Positions 54,647 through 63,396 of a DNA stretch of 64,000 nt are shown in pieces; the stretch's first letter is position 1; each line of letters starts with the position of its first letter. The position numbers were made by a program, and so were the translations under genes. Where the stretch lies: NCBI RefSeq assembly GCF_000473105.1, contig NZ_KI421498.1, positions 1,426,001-1,490,000 on the forward strand, in the 5' to 3' direction. This DNA is from Phaeobacter inhibens DSM 16374 (GTDB lineage Bacteria; Pseudomonadota; Alphaproteobacteria; Rhodobacterales; Rhodobacteraceae). Under the pieces are notes generated by a model, which was not told the DNA's origin, ran no database searches, and worked only from the letters and a program-made list of their open reading frames with translations.

Positions 54647-55813
54647 CTATCGGGGCAGCGGCAGGCGCTGTTCGATCAGGGTGACGAACCAGCTGCATCC
54701 GGCCGGGATGGCATCGTCGTTGAAGTCATAGGCTGGGTGATGCAGACCTGCCGAGGGGCCATTGCCGACGCGGATCATTGCACCGGGGCGTTCCTCCAGC
54801 ATGAAGGAGAAGTCCTCACCACCCATGGCCAGCGCGACCTCCTCACAGTCACCCGCCACTGCCAGTGCAGCAGCGTGAGCATGACCGGTAGCCTCCGCAT
54901 CATTGATGGTTACCGGGACACCGTTCACGAACTCCACCTCTGCAGAGCCGCCAAAGGTCAGCGCGATACCGGCAGTCACCGCACGCAGCCGCTCCGGGAT
55001 TTGCGCCCGAACGTCCGGAGAATGCGTGCGAATGGTGCCTTTTACCTCGGCACGGTCGGGAATGACGTTATAGGCCTTCGATGACGTTTCTGCCGAGGTG
55101 ACCGACAGAACGGCCTGCATCACCGGATCGACGTTCCGCGACACGATGGATTGCAGGGCAGTAATCAACTGGCACATCATCACGGTGGTATCGGCGGTTT
55201 CCTGTGGTTTGGCAGCATGGCCGCCACGCCCCTGAAGACGGATGATGAACTCATCGACGGAGGCCAGGATCGGGCCGGGCCGCAAGGCGAATTTGCCCAG
55301 CTCCAACCCCGGCGAATTGTGGATGGCATAGACCTCATCAATACCGAATCGGTCCATCAAGCCATCCTTGCACATGGCCTCGGCACCATTGCCACCTTCT
55401 TCGGCTGGCTGAAAGATCACTACCGCAGTGCCATCGAAATTGCGGGTCTCCGCAAGGTATTTCGCAGCCCCCAGCAGCATCGCAGTATGACCGTCATGGC
55501 CGCAGGCGTGCATCGCGCCCTCAATCTGCGATGCATGCGGCAGGCCGGTGTCCTCTGCCATAGGGAGCGCGTCCATATCGGCGCGCAGACCAATCGCCCG
55601 GTTTTGGGTATCGCTGCGGCCCCGGATCACCCCGACAACACCGGTCCGGCCGATGCCCGTCACCACCTCGTCACAGCCAAAGGTGCGCAGCTTCTCGGCG
55701 ACCGACGCGCTGGTGCGGTGCGTCTCGTAGAGGATCTCGGGGTTCTGATGGATATCCCGACGCCAGGCGGTGATTTCGGCGTGCATTTCAGCAAAGCGGT
55801 TCTTCACGGGCAT
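54647..55813 (-). CDS. M20-family amidohydrolase, paralogue B
   Basis: 388 aa. The same fold and metal motifs as its neighbours: MHACGHDGHTAMLLG, PAEEGGNGAEAM, LQGRGGHAAKPQETADTTVM and GGEDFSFMLEERPGAMIRVG. Start ATG at 55813 matches the MPVKNRF start shared with paralogue A; the frame runs on upstream through paralogue C in the wrong frame. It lies 10 bp after paralogue C and 87 bp before A. Substrate unknown; N-acyl amino acids or short acyl-peptides are likely given the peptide transporter next to it. Confidence 0.85.
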   Translation of the reverse strand: MPVKNRFAEMHAEITAWRRDIHQNPEILYETHRTSASVAEKLRTFGCDEVVTGIGRTGVVGVIRGRSDTQNRAIGLRADMDALPMAEDTGLPHASQIEGAMHACGHDGHTAMLLGAAKYLAETRNFDGTAVVIFQPAEEGGNGAEAMCKDGLMDRFGIDEVYAIHNSPGLELGKFALRPGPILASVDEFIIRLQGRGGHAAKPQETADTTVMMCQLITALQSIVSRNVDPVMQAVLSVTSAETSSKAYNVIPDRAEVKGTIRTHSPDVRAQIPERLRAVTAGIALTFGGSAEVEFVNGVPVTINDAEATGHAHAAALAVAGDCEEVALAMGGEDFSFMLEERPGAMIRVGNGPSAGLHHPAYDFNDDAIPAGCSWFVTLIEQRLPLPR

Positions 55814-55823
55814 CGGGTCATCC

Positions 55824-56990
55824 TCAGGCTGCGGGCATACGTCGTTCGACCAGTTCGGCAAACCAGCTGCACCCCAGCGGGATCGCTTCATCGTCGAAAT
55901 CATAGGCCGGATGGTGGCACATGGCGGTGTCCCCGTTGCCGAGGAAGATATAGGCGCCCGGACGCTCTTCCAGCATATAGGCGAAATCCTCTGATGGCAT
56001 GATCGGGTCAGTATCATCCGTGACCTTGGCTGCCACTGCGCGTGCCGCCTCAACCGCGTAGCCTGTCTCAGCTTCGGTATTGACTGTCACCGGATAGCCC
56101 GGTGTCCAGATCATCTCAGCCTTGGCCCCATAGGCGGAAGCCACATCTTCCGCGATGCGGCGCACGCGGATCTCAGCCTGCCCTCTGCATTCAGTCTCCA
56201 ACGTGCGCACAGTGCCTTGCAAGCGGGCCGTGTGCGCAATGACGTTGGACGCGGTGCTATCCGTTTCAAAGGTACCGACCGTCAGTACGACATGTTTCAA
56301 CGGGTCGATATTGCGCGAAACGATTGAATGCAGCGACACCACGATCTGCGAGGCGACCAGAGTGGTATCAATCGCCTCATGCGGGGTTGCGGCATGGCCG
56401 CCAACACCGGTCACGATGATCTCGAATTCATCGGAAGAGGCCAGCAGCGGCCCCGGGCGAATGGCAAATTCGCCCACAGGAATGCCCGGCGCATTATGAA
56501 GGCCATAGACTTCCTGAATACCCCAGCGATCCATCATGCCATCGTCACACATCGCCTTGCCCCCGGCACCGCCTTCTTCAGCGGGCTGGAAGATCAGCAC
56601 CACCTTGCCGTCGAAGTTGCGGGTCTCGGCCAGATATTTGGCGGTACCGAGCAGGATCGAGGTGTGACCATCATGACCGCAGGCATGCATCAGCCCCGGC
56701 GTTTGGGAGGCATAATCCAGCCCGGTCGCCTCGGTTATCGGCAGGGCATCCATATCCGCGCGCAGGCCAATGACCCGGCCAGAGGTGTTCGCCTTGCCCT
56801 CGATCACAGCGACAACACCGGTCCGGCCAATCCCGGTGGTGATGTCTGTGATACCAAAGCTGCGGAGCTTCTCCTCGACAAAGGCCGCTGTCTTATGCAC
56901 CTCATAAAGCAGCTCCGGAATCTGATGCAGGTGACGCCGCCAGCCGGTGATCTCAGCGTGCATTTCGGACAGGCGATTCTTGATCGGCAT
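55824..56990 (-). CDS. M20-family amidohydrolase, paralogue C
   Basis: 388 aa, first of the three tandem copies to be transcribed. Motifs: MHACGHDGHTSILLGTAKYL, PAEEGGAGGKAM, VTGVGGHAATPHEAIDTTLV and SEDFAYMLEERPGAYIFLG. It is more distant from A and B (about 20 of 63 N-terminal residues differ from B), and the SEDFAYM block has Ser-Glu where A and B have Gly-Glu. The ATG at 56990 has GGGAG 6 bp upstream; the ATG at 56996 is adjacent to it and less likely. Confidence 0.85.
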   Translation of the reverse strand: MPIKNRLSEMHAEITGWRRHLHQIPELLYEVHKTAAFVEEKLRSFGITDITTGIGRTGVVAVIEGKANTSGRVIGLRADMDALPITEATGLDYASQTPGLMHACGHDGHTSILLGTAKYLAETRNFDGKVVLIFQPAEEGGAGGKAMCDDGMMDRWGIQEVYGLHNAPGIPVGEFAIRPGPLLASSDEFEIIVTGVGGHAATPHEAIDTTLVASQIVVSLHSIVSRNIDPLKHVVLTVGTFETDSTASNVIAHTARLQGTVRTLETECRGQAEIRVRRIAEDVASAYGAKAEMIWTPGYPVTVNTEAETGYAVEAARAVAAKVTDDTDPIMPSEDFAYMLEERPGAYIFLGNGDTAMCHHPAYDFDDEAIPLGCSWFAELVERRMPAA

Positions 56991-57216
56991 TGGCATCTCC
57001 CTAGTATTGGTCCGCGGCCCCAGCTGCGTTGCTGGCTGCTTGCGCCGTTAAAACACGACGTCCAAGGGTGCGAACAGGCGGACAGCCGCATCAACGGTAA
57101 GGTCTGCGGCCACTCTCATTCAGAAAACTTGCCTTATCAAGTAATGAGGTGCAAGCAGATCGCCATCGGCCATGATCAGCCCAAGCAGAGCATCCCGAAA
57201 CTACGCTGACCAGACC

Positions 57217-58383
57217 TCAGATTGCGAACCTGTCAATCAGCTGCTGCATGAACCGGTGGCCTGCATTGAACTGCGACACATCGATATACTCATTCGGCTG
57301 ATGAGCCTGCGCGATATCACCGGGTCCACAGATCACAGCGGAATAGCCCGCCTCCTGAAACTGTCCGGCCTCGGTGCCATAGCTCACCACATGGGTGCCA
57401 TTGTCACCGGTGAGCGCGCGCACCAGAGTTTCGGCTTCGCCCTCGACCTCGGGAACAAGACCCGGCACGTTGAACTTCTTGCTGACATCGATACGGGTGT
57501 CTGGATGGACCGCCTGCATCTCCGCCTCAATATCGCGCACCTTGGCCAGATAGGCTGCTTCCCATTCGGCGGCAGATTCGCCGGGAACAACCCGGAAATC
57601 CATTACGAAACGGCAATCCTTGGCAGTGATGTTATGGGCAGTGCCGCCATTAATCATCCCGACATGACAGGTGGTGAATGGCGGCGTGAACAGCGCTGCC
57701 ACGTCATCTGGCGTCTTGGCCATATTCTCAGCATTGCGCCCATTGGCCCAATCGATCAGCCGGGCGCCTTGCATGATGGCGCTGACACCAGTGTGCATGA
57801 GCGAGCTGTGCACCTCAAAGCCTACTAGGTGGGTGCTGTAGCCGATGCCGCCCTTGTGCCCGGTCACCGGGCGCATCACCGAAGGCTCACCAACGATGAC
57901 GCAGGATCCCTTGGGCAAAACGTCCTGCATCGCGACAATCATCGGCGGTGCGCCGGTGCAGCCCACCTCCTCATCAAAGCTGAGCGCAAGCTGCAAAGGC
58001 CGCGCGACACCACGGTGGTGCGCCGCGACCAAGGCCCAGATCGCCAAGGCGTCAAAGCCTTTCATATCGCAGGTGCCGCGACCGAAATATTTCCCGTCCC
58101 GCTCCACCACGGTGAAGGGATCGCTATCCCAGGGCTGCCCCTCAATCGGCACAACATCTGTATGCCCTGACAGCACCACCGCCCCTTCAACGTCGGGGCC
58201 GACATGGGCAAAGACCGCGGCCTTGTGCGGCTGATCGGGATCGACCCAGCGGTGCGCAGTGATGCCGTGGCTGGCAAGATAGCCCTCAACCCAATCCACC
58301 AATGGCAGGTTGGTTTCGCTGCTGACGGTGGGAAAGGAGATCAGCTTGGTCATGATCTCCAGCGGGGTGAGCTGGTCTGCCAT
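57217..58383 (-). CDS. argE: Acetylornithine deacetylase-like M20 enzyme (ArgE-type)
   Basis: 388 aa. ArgE/DapE-type layout: VVLSGHTDVVPIEGQPW (metal His and Asp), GRGTCDMKGFDALAIWAL, FDEEVGCTGAPPMI (general base Glu), GEPSVMRPVTGHKGG, the domain with HSSLMHTG, and YGTEAGQFQEAGYSAVICGPG with the late metal His in AQAHQPNEY. It differs from the three neighbouring paralogues and belongs to another M20 subfamily. It follows the ABC ATPase by 4 bp. Acetylornithine is the usual annotation, but in this locus another N-acyl amino acid is possible. Confidence 0.82.
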   Translation of the reverse strand: MADQLTPLEIMTKLISFPTVSSETNLPLVDWVEGYLASHGITAHRWVDPDQPHKAAVFAHVGPDVEGAVVLSGHTDVVPIEGQPWDSDPFTVVERDGKYFGRGTCDMKGFDALAIWALVAAHHRGVARPLQLALSFDEEVGCTGAPPMIVAMQDVLPKGSCVIVGEPSVMRPVTGHKGGIGYSTHLVGFEVHSSLMHTGVSAIMQGARLIDWANGRNAENMAKTPDDVAALFTPPFTTCHVGMINGGTAHNITAKDCRFVMDFRVVPGESAAEWEAAYLAKVRDIEAEMQAVHPDTRIDVSKKFNVPGLVPEVEGEAETLVRALTGDNGTHVVSYGTEAGQFQEAGYSAVICGPGDIAQAHQPNEYIDVSQFNAGHRFMQQLIDRFAI

Positions 58384-58387
58384 GCGC

Positions 58388-60208
58388 TTAGTAACCGCTA
58401 TCCGTGGTCAGAACAAAATGCCCCGGTTCCACCTCAATGTACTGCGAGGGTTCGGGCTGATAGTTCAGATCGTGGATCGGCGACGGAATCGGTTTGAAAT
58501 TCAGATCCTTCTCCGATTTGCGCTGGTTGGGATCAGCAATCGGAACCGCCTTCATCAAGGCCTGCGTGTAGGCGTGCTGTGGGTTCTCAAACACGCGCGC
58601 CCGCGGTCCGAGTTCGACAATGCGGCCCAGATACATCACGCCAACCTGATGGCTGACCCGTTCAACAACGGCCATATCATGGCTGATAAACAGGAACGAC
58701 AGCCCCAGTTCGGCCTGAAGTTCCATCATCAGATTAAGCACCTGCGCCTGCACGGACACGTCCAGCGCCGACACCGCCTCATCCGCGACAATCAGTTTCG
58801 GATTGAGTGCAAGGGCGCGGGCAATGGCGATTCGCTGACGTTGACCACCGGACATCTCATGCGGATACCGGCGCATGAAGCTGCGCGGCAGATGCACCCG
58901 GTCAAACAGGTTGGCAACCCGGTCCTGCAACTCGGACCCAGAAGCCAAACCGTAGTTGCGCATCGGTTCCGCCACCTGATCCAGCAGCTGCATCTGCGGG
59001 TTGAGGGAGGCAAAGGGATCCTGAAAAATCATCTGCATATCAAGCCGCGCCTTGTGCAGCTCGCTCTGGTTCAGGCCGAGGATATCGCGGCCTTCGAATT
59101 CCACCGCCCCGGATTGCGGCTCCACCAATCGCAGGAGGGACCGACCGGCAGAAGATTTGCCGCAGCCGGATTCACCAACCAGCGACAGGGTCTGCCCCTT
59201 GAACACCTTGAAGGACACATCCTCGACCGCATGCACATTAGCCACTGTGCGACGCAGGATGCCCCCCTTGACGGGGAAACGCGTCACCAGGTTGCGCACC
59301 TCCAGAAGCACCTCGTCGCTGCCTTTGATTGGGGCAATCTCCTGCTGCTCTACGCCCATCAGCTTCATCGGCTCGGGATAGTCCTTGCCGCGCATCTCGC
59401 CCAGCTTCGGAACCGCGGCCAACAGAGATTTAGTGTAGTCATGCTGCGGGTTTTCGAAGATCTCGTTGACCGTACCCTCTTCGACTTTGTTGCCACGGAA
59501 CATGACAACCACACGGTCTGCCATCTGCGCCACGACGGCCATATCGTGGGTGATAAACATCACCGCGGTGCCAGTTTCCCGCTTTAGACGGTCCATCAGA
59601 GCGAGAATTTCGGCCTGGATGGTAACATCCAAAGCGGTTGTCGGCTCGTCCGCGATCAGCAGGCGCGGCTCACAGGCCATTGCCATCGCAATCACGACCC
59701 GCTGGCGCATACCGCCGGATAGTTCATGCGGGTATTGCTTCAGACGGCGTTCCGGCTCAGGGATCCGCACCTCACGCAACAGCTCCAGAGCCCGGGTTTC
59801 CGCCTCTTTTTTGGTCATGTTCTTGTGGACGCGCAGCCCTTCGGTCAGCTGACGGCCAACGGTGAACACCGGGTTCAGCGCGGTCATCGGCTCCTGAAAG
59901 ATCATCCCGATCTCATTGCCCCGAATCTGTTTCATCAGCGACTGGTCGGTTTTCCCAAGGTCAACTTCGCTCCCGTCGCGGCGATCAAACAGCAGCTGCC
60001 CTGACGTAATATCACCGCCACCAAACTCAACCAGACGCATCAGCGATAGCGAGGACACAGATTTGCCAGACCCGGATTCGCCAACGATGCAAACGGTTTC
60101 GCCGGGATTAACATCAAAGGAGACATCCTTGACGCCCACCACCGGGCCGTCTTTGGTCTGAAACTCCACCCGGAGCCCTTTGATTTGCGCGATTGGTTGA
60201 TCCAGCAC
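58388..60208 (-). CDS. Peptide ABC transporter ATP-binding protein, fused two-domain (DppD-DppF type)
   Basis: 606 aa with two complete ABC ATPases, where other organisms have two genes. Domain 1: GESGSGKSVS, LSGGMRQRVVIAMAMA, RLLIADEPTTALDVT. Domain 2 (from about residue 310): GESGCGKSSAGRS, MSGGQRQRIAIARALA, KLIVADEAVSALDVS; each domain ends with the oligopeptide-type C-terminal region (PYTKSLLAAVPKL-like, HAYTQALMKAVP). The start is GTG at 60208 with AAGGGG 7 bp upstream; no ATG lies near the domain. Diverges from the binding-protein gene and is followed by argE after 4 bp, so it energises import through the permeases on the opposite strand. Confidence 0.87.
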   Translation of the reverse strand: MLDQPIAQIKGLRVEFQTKDGPVVGVKDVSFDVNPGETVCIVGESGSGKSVSSLSLMRLVEFGGGDITSGQLLFDRRDGSEVDLGKTDQSLMKQIRGNEIGMIFQEPMTALNPVFTVGRQLTEGLRVHKNMTKKEAETRALELLREVRIPEPERRLKQYPHELSGGMRQRVVIAMAMACEPRLLIADEPTTALDVTIQAEILALMDRLKRETGTAVMFITHDMAVVAQMADRVVVMFRGNKVEEGTVNEIFENPQHDYTKSLLAAVPKLGEMRGKDYPEPMKLMGVEQQEIAPIKGSDEVLLEVRNLVTRFPVKGGILRRTVANVHAVEDVSFKVFKGQTLSLVGESGCGKSSAGRSLLRLVEPQSGAVEFEGRDILGLNQSELHKARLDMQMIFQDPFASLNPQMQLLDQVAEPMRNYGLASGSELQDRVANLFDRVHLPRSFMRRYPHEMSGGQRQRIAIARALALNPKLIVADEAVSALDVSVQAQVLNLMMELQAELGLSFLFISHDMAVVERVSHQVGVMYLGRIVELGPRARVFENPQHAYTQALMKAVPIADPNQRKSEKDLNFKPIPSPIHDLNYQPEPSQYIEVEPGHFVLTTDSGY

Positions 60209-60538
60209 CGTGACGTCCCCTTCGTGTTCTTCTTTTTTCGATGGCGTTAACAGAAAGGTGTACGCACCTGCGCTGACCCCGTCAAACCCACGGCCAGAGC
60301 CTGCGCGATTTTTTCTCGGCTGCAAGTCTTGCAATTTGGCAGAAGTCTGTATTCGATACCGATAGTGCAGCCACGCCTGCCTCCGGTTGCAAGCCATGAT
60401 CGCGGTAACGTGATCGCAGCCACAACCCGGCGGAGACCGCGTGCTCAAACGCACAGACCACAGCGATGTGGCAAATCTCCGGGGTGCAACAAACCCGGTC
60501 ATAAAGAAGGCACATACGTGTCCGACAAGGAGTGAATT
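60209..60538. other. 330-bp divergent promoter region of the peptide locus
   Basis: No gene is supported here; short open frames lack coding character. It holds a TTGACG-N17-TACACC promoter candidate for the minus strand (60257-60285), a 13-bp palindrome TGCAAGTCTTGCA (60321-60333), and AAGGAG before the binding-protein gene. It probably regulates both directions; no operator is certain. Confidence 0.6.
60257..60285 (-). promoter_or_regulatory. Candidate promoter for the ABC ATPase-argE transcript
   Basis: Minus-strand TTGACG (60285-60280) and TACACC (60262-60257), 17 bp apart, 49 bp before the GTG start. The -35 is good, the -10 weak. Confidence 0.35.
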
Positions 60539-62239
60539 ATGAAAATCAAGACCCTTTTGCTGGGTGCAATTGCGTCAGCCGCGCTTGCCCCCGCAGCCTT
60601 TGCCGAACGGGGATCGGACGGCCAGGTAAACATTATTTATTGGCAAGCCCCGTCCATCCTGAACCCGTTCCTGTCGGGCGGTACCAAGGATGTGGAATCG
60701 GCGTCGTTGGTGATCGAACCGCTCGCACGCTACGACCCACAGGGCGAAATGGTCCCATATCTGGTTGAAGAGATCCCCACTGTCGACAATGGCGGCGTGA
60801 GCGAAGATCTCACTTCGATCACCTGGAAAATCAAGCCCGGCCTTCTTTGGTCCGATGGCACGCCTTTCACCTCCAAGGATGTGAAATTCACCGCTGACTA
60901 CTGCATGCACCCCGAAGGCGGCTGCGCACAGGTCACCAAATTCGAAGGCGTCACCAACGTCGAGGCTGTTGATGATCTGACCGTCAAGGTCACCTTCGAC
61001 AAACCGACTCCCTTCCCTTATGGCCCGTTTGTGGGCGGCGAAAGCCCGATCATCCAGGCTGCGCAGTTTGCTGATTGCGTCGGCGCCAAAGCGCCTGAAT
61101 GCACCACCGCCAACTTTGCGCCCATCGGCACCGGTCCGTTTGTGGTGGATGAGTTCAAGCCCAATGACGTGATCACCATGTCGGCCAACACCAACTACCG
61201 TGATCCGGCGAAGCCTGCCTTTGCCAAGGTTCTGTTCAAAGGTGGCGGCGACGCAACCGCAGCCGGTCGTGCCGTTATGGAAACTGGTGAGTTCGACTAC
61301 GCCTGGAATCTCCAGCTGGCCCCCGAAGTCATCGCGCAGATGGAAACCGGCGGCAAAGGCGTGCCAGTCGCGGGCTTTGGCCCTCTGGTTGAACGTATCA
61401 TGCTGAACAACACCAACCCCGATCCGGCGCTTGGCCCGGATGAGCGTTCGGTGATCCGCCCGCATCCGTTCCTTAGCGATCCTGCGGTCTACAAAGCCCT
61501 GTCTCTGGCCATCGACCGTCCGCTGCTGGTGGAAATCGGTTATGGCAAGGCAGGCAAAGTCGGCTGTAACTGGGTTCCTGCCCCTGCAGCCTTTGCGTCG
61601 GATACCTTCGACTGCTCGACTCAAGACATCGCCGCCGCAAACGCAATGCTGGACGAAGCGGGCTACAAGGACACCAACGGTGATGGCGTGCGGGAAACAC
61701 CCGACGGCAAGCCAATGAAGATCCTGTACCAGACATCGACCAACGCTGTGCGTCAGGATTTCCAGGCGCTGATCAAACAGTGGTGGAGCGAAATCGGCAT
61801 TGAAACCGAGCTGCGCAACATCAACTCTTCGGTCTTCTTCGGTGGTGATCCGGGTTCCCCCGACACCTTCCAGAAGTTCTATGCTGACGTCGAAATGTAC
61901 GCCAACACCTTCAACGGCACCGACCCGCAGTCCTATCTGGGCAACGGTCTGTGCGACAAGGCACCGCGTCCTGACAGCCAGTGGCAGGGTGAGAACATCT
62001 CCCGCTTCTGCGACGAGGAATTCGACAAGCTGCACGCCGAACTGTCCCAAACGGCTGGTCTGGAAGCGCGTGCGGAAATCGCCAAGCGCCTGAACGATAT
62101 CATTGTCGAAAAAGGTGGCATGATTCCACTGGTTCACCGTGGCCGTCTGTCCGCGCGCTCCAACACCCTGGGTGGCGTGGATCTGAACGTCTGGGACACC
62201 GAGCTGTGGAACGCAGCTGACTGGCACCGCACCGAGTAA
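60539..62239 (+). CDS. Peptide ABC transporter substrate-binding protein
   Basis: 566 aa periplasmic SBP_bac_5 protein. Signal peptide MKIKTLLLGAIASAALAPAA with cleavage near AFA-ERG. Conserved stretches are WKIKPGLLWSDGTPFTSKDV (family signature), FVVDEFKPNDVITMSANTNY and YPSHLG-free but typical QALIKQWWSEIGIETELRN. Unusually many Cys (CMHPEGGC, CVGAKAPECTT, CNWVPAP, CSTQ, CDKAP, CDEE), which may form disulfides. Good SD (AAGGAG, 6 bp). First of the plus-strand transport genes; a hairpin separates it from the permeases. Confidence 0.92.
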   Translation: MKIKTLLLGAIASAALAPAAFAERGSDGQVNIIYWQAPSILNPFLSGGTKDVESASLVIEPLARYDPQGEMVPYLVEEIPTVDNGGVSEDLTSITWKIKPGLLWSDGTPFTSKDVKFTADYCMHPEGGCAQVTKFEGVTNVEAVDDLTVKVTFDKPTPFPYGPFVGGESPIIQAAQFADCVGAKAPECTTANFAPIGTGPFVVDEFKPNDVITMSANTNYRDPAKPAFAKVLFKGGGDATAAGRAVMETGEFDYAWNLQLAPEVIAQMETGGKGVPVAGFGPLVERIMLNNTNPDPALGPDERSVIRPHPFLSDPAVYKALSLAIDRPLLVEIGYGKAGKVGCNWVPAPAAFASDTFDCSTQDIAAANAMLDEAGYKDTNGDGVRETPDGKPMKILYQTSTNAVRQDFQALIKQWWSEIGIETELRNINSSVFFGGDPGSPDTFQKFYADVEMYANTFNGTDPQSYLGNGLCDKAPRPDSQWQGENISRFCDEEFDKLHAELSQTAGLEARAEIAKRLNDIIVEKGGMIPLVHRGRLSARSNTLGGVDLNVWDTELWNAADWHRTE

Positions 62240-62257
62240 GCGTCTAACGCCTGCAGT

Positions 62258-62280
62258 GGCCCCGGTAACGCGCCGGGGCC
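62258..62280 (+). terminator. Hairpin between the binding-protein and permease genes
   Basis: GGCCCCGG and CCGGGGCC form an 8-bp GC stem with a 7-nt loop, followed by TCTTGCC and no proper T run. 19 bp after the SBP stop and 109 bp before the first permease; it may stop part of the transcripts or protect the SBP mRNA, giving excess SBP. Confidence 0.6.
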
Positions 62281-62388
62281 TCTTGCCATTTACGTCCGAA
62301 TGACGTCATTGCATCGGCCAGAAATGGATCTCAGGCAAAAGACCGCCCAGTTCCACCCCATTCTTCCAATTGCAAAGGCGCCTACTGG

Positions 62389-63396
62389 ATGCTGACCTTT
62401 ACAATCAGACGCCTTGTCCTGTCGGTTCCGACGCTTCTGTTCATCAGCCTTGTTATCTTTTTGCTGCTTGAACTCGCGCCCGGTGACCCGATGGCTCAGG
62501 TCCCTCTGACCGTCCCCCCCGAAGTCAAAGAAAAGATGCGTGAGGCGCTTGGCCTTGGCCAACCCGCGCATATCCGATTCTGGAAATGGATCGTACAGTT
62601 CTTCTGGATCGAACCTCAGGTTCTGATCGACCATTATTTTGGCACCAGCTTTTCAGCCGGTGACCTGCGCGTGATCTCCTGGCAGACCCGCTCGCCAGTG
62701 ATGGATATCGTTGTGCAGCGCATGCCGCAGACCCTCTGGGTTGTGGGCACTGCCTATCTGGTGGCGATCGCCATCGCCCTGCCTATCGGCATTTATTCGG
62801 CCTACCGCCAGTACAGCTGGTTCGATCAGGTCGGCACCTTTGTGTCGATGGTCGGCTTCTCGGTGCCGCCGTTCTTCTCCGGCGTATTGGTGATCGTGAT
62901 TTTCTCGGTTCAGCTTGGTTGGTTCCCCTCCATCTATGACACCACTCATGTGGTGAACAGTTGGGACTCCTTCGTCAAACAGCTGCAACAGATGGTCATG
63001 CCGGTCATGGTTCTGGCCTTGCAAATCACCGCACAGCTCAGCCGCTTCATGCGCGCGTCGATGCTGGACAACCTCAACCAGGATTACGTCCGCACCGCCC
63101 GCGCCAAGGGCCTCAGCGAATATGTGGTTGTGATGGTCCATGTGCTGCGCAATTCAATGATTCCCGTGGTCACCGTGATTGCCTTGGGCATTCCCGCGAT
63201 CTTCGGCGGCGCCATCATCACTGAACAGGTGTTCAAGGTGAACGGCATCGGTCAGCTGCTGATCGGCGCGATTGAGGCCAACGACCTGCCGATGGTGCAG
63301 ACACTGACCTTCATCTTCGCGGTGCTGATTGTTCTCTTCAACCTGATCGCAGACGTGCTCTATGGCATTCTAGACCCGAGGATCCGCTATGACTGA
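62389..63396 (+). CDS. Peptide ABC transporter permease (DppB/OppB type)
   Basis: 335 aa, six transmembrane helices. N-terminal helix LVLSVPTLLFISLVIFLLLE with the LAPGDPM motif of OppB-like permeases, the BPD_transp_1 domain from about residue 110, and the EAA loop in YVRTARAKGLSEYVVVMVHV (coupling helix). C-terminus GILDPRIRYD is usual. The stop overlaps the start of the second permease by 8 nt. Confidence 0.93.
   Translation: MLTFTIRRLVLSVPTLLFISLVIFLLLELAPGDPMAQVPLTVPPEVKEKMREALGLGQPAHIRFWKWIVQFFWIEPQVLIDHYFGTSFSAGDLRVISWQTRSPVMDIVVQRMPQTLWVVGTAYLVAIAIALPIGIYSAYRQYSWFDQVGTFVSMVGFSVPPFFSGVLVIVIFSVQLGWFPSIYDTTHVVNSWDSFVKQLQQMVMPVMVLALQITAQLSRFMRASMLDNLNQDYVRTARAKGLSEYVVVMVHVLRNSMIPVVTVIALGIPAIFGGAIITEQVFKVNGIGQLLIGAIEANDLPMVQTLTFIFAVLIVLFNLIADVLYGILDPRIRYD

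Noticed and set aside
60464-60482. A sigma-54 -24/-12 site before the binding-protein gene (TGGCA... TGCA).
   Set aside because: The GG-to-GC spacing is 14 bp where 10 is required.
60329-60535. A 68-codon plus-strand frame in the divergent promoter region before the binding-protein gene.
   Set aside because: Basic, low-complexity, no SD and overlaps likely regulatory sequence.
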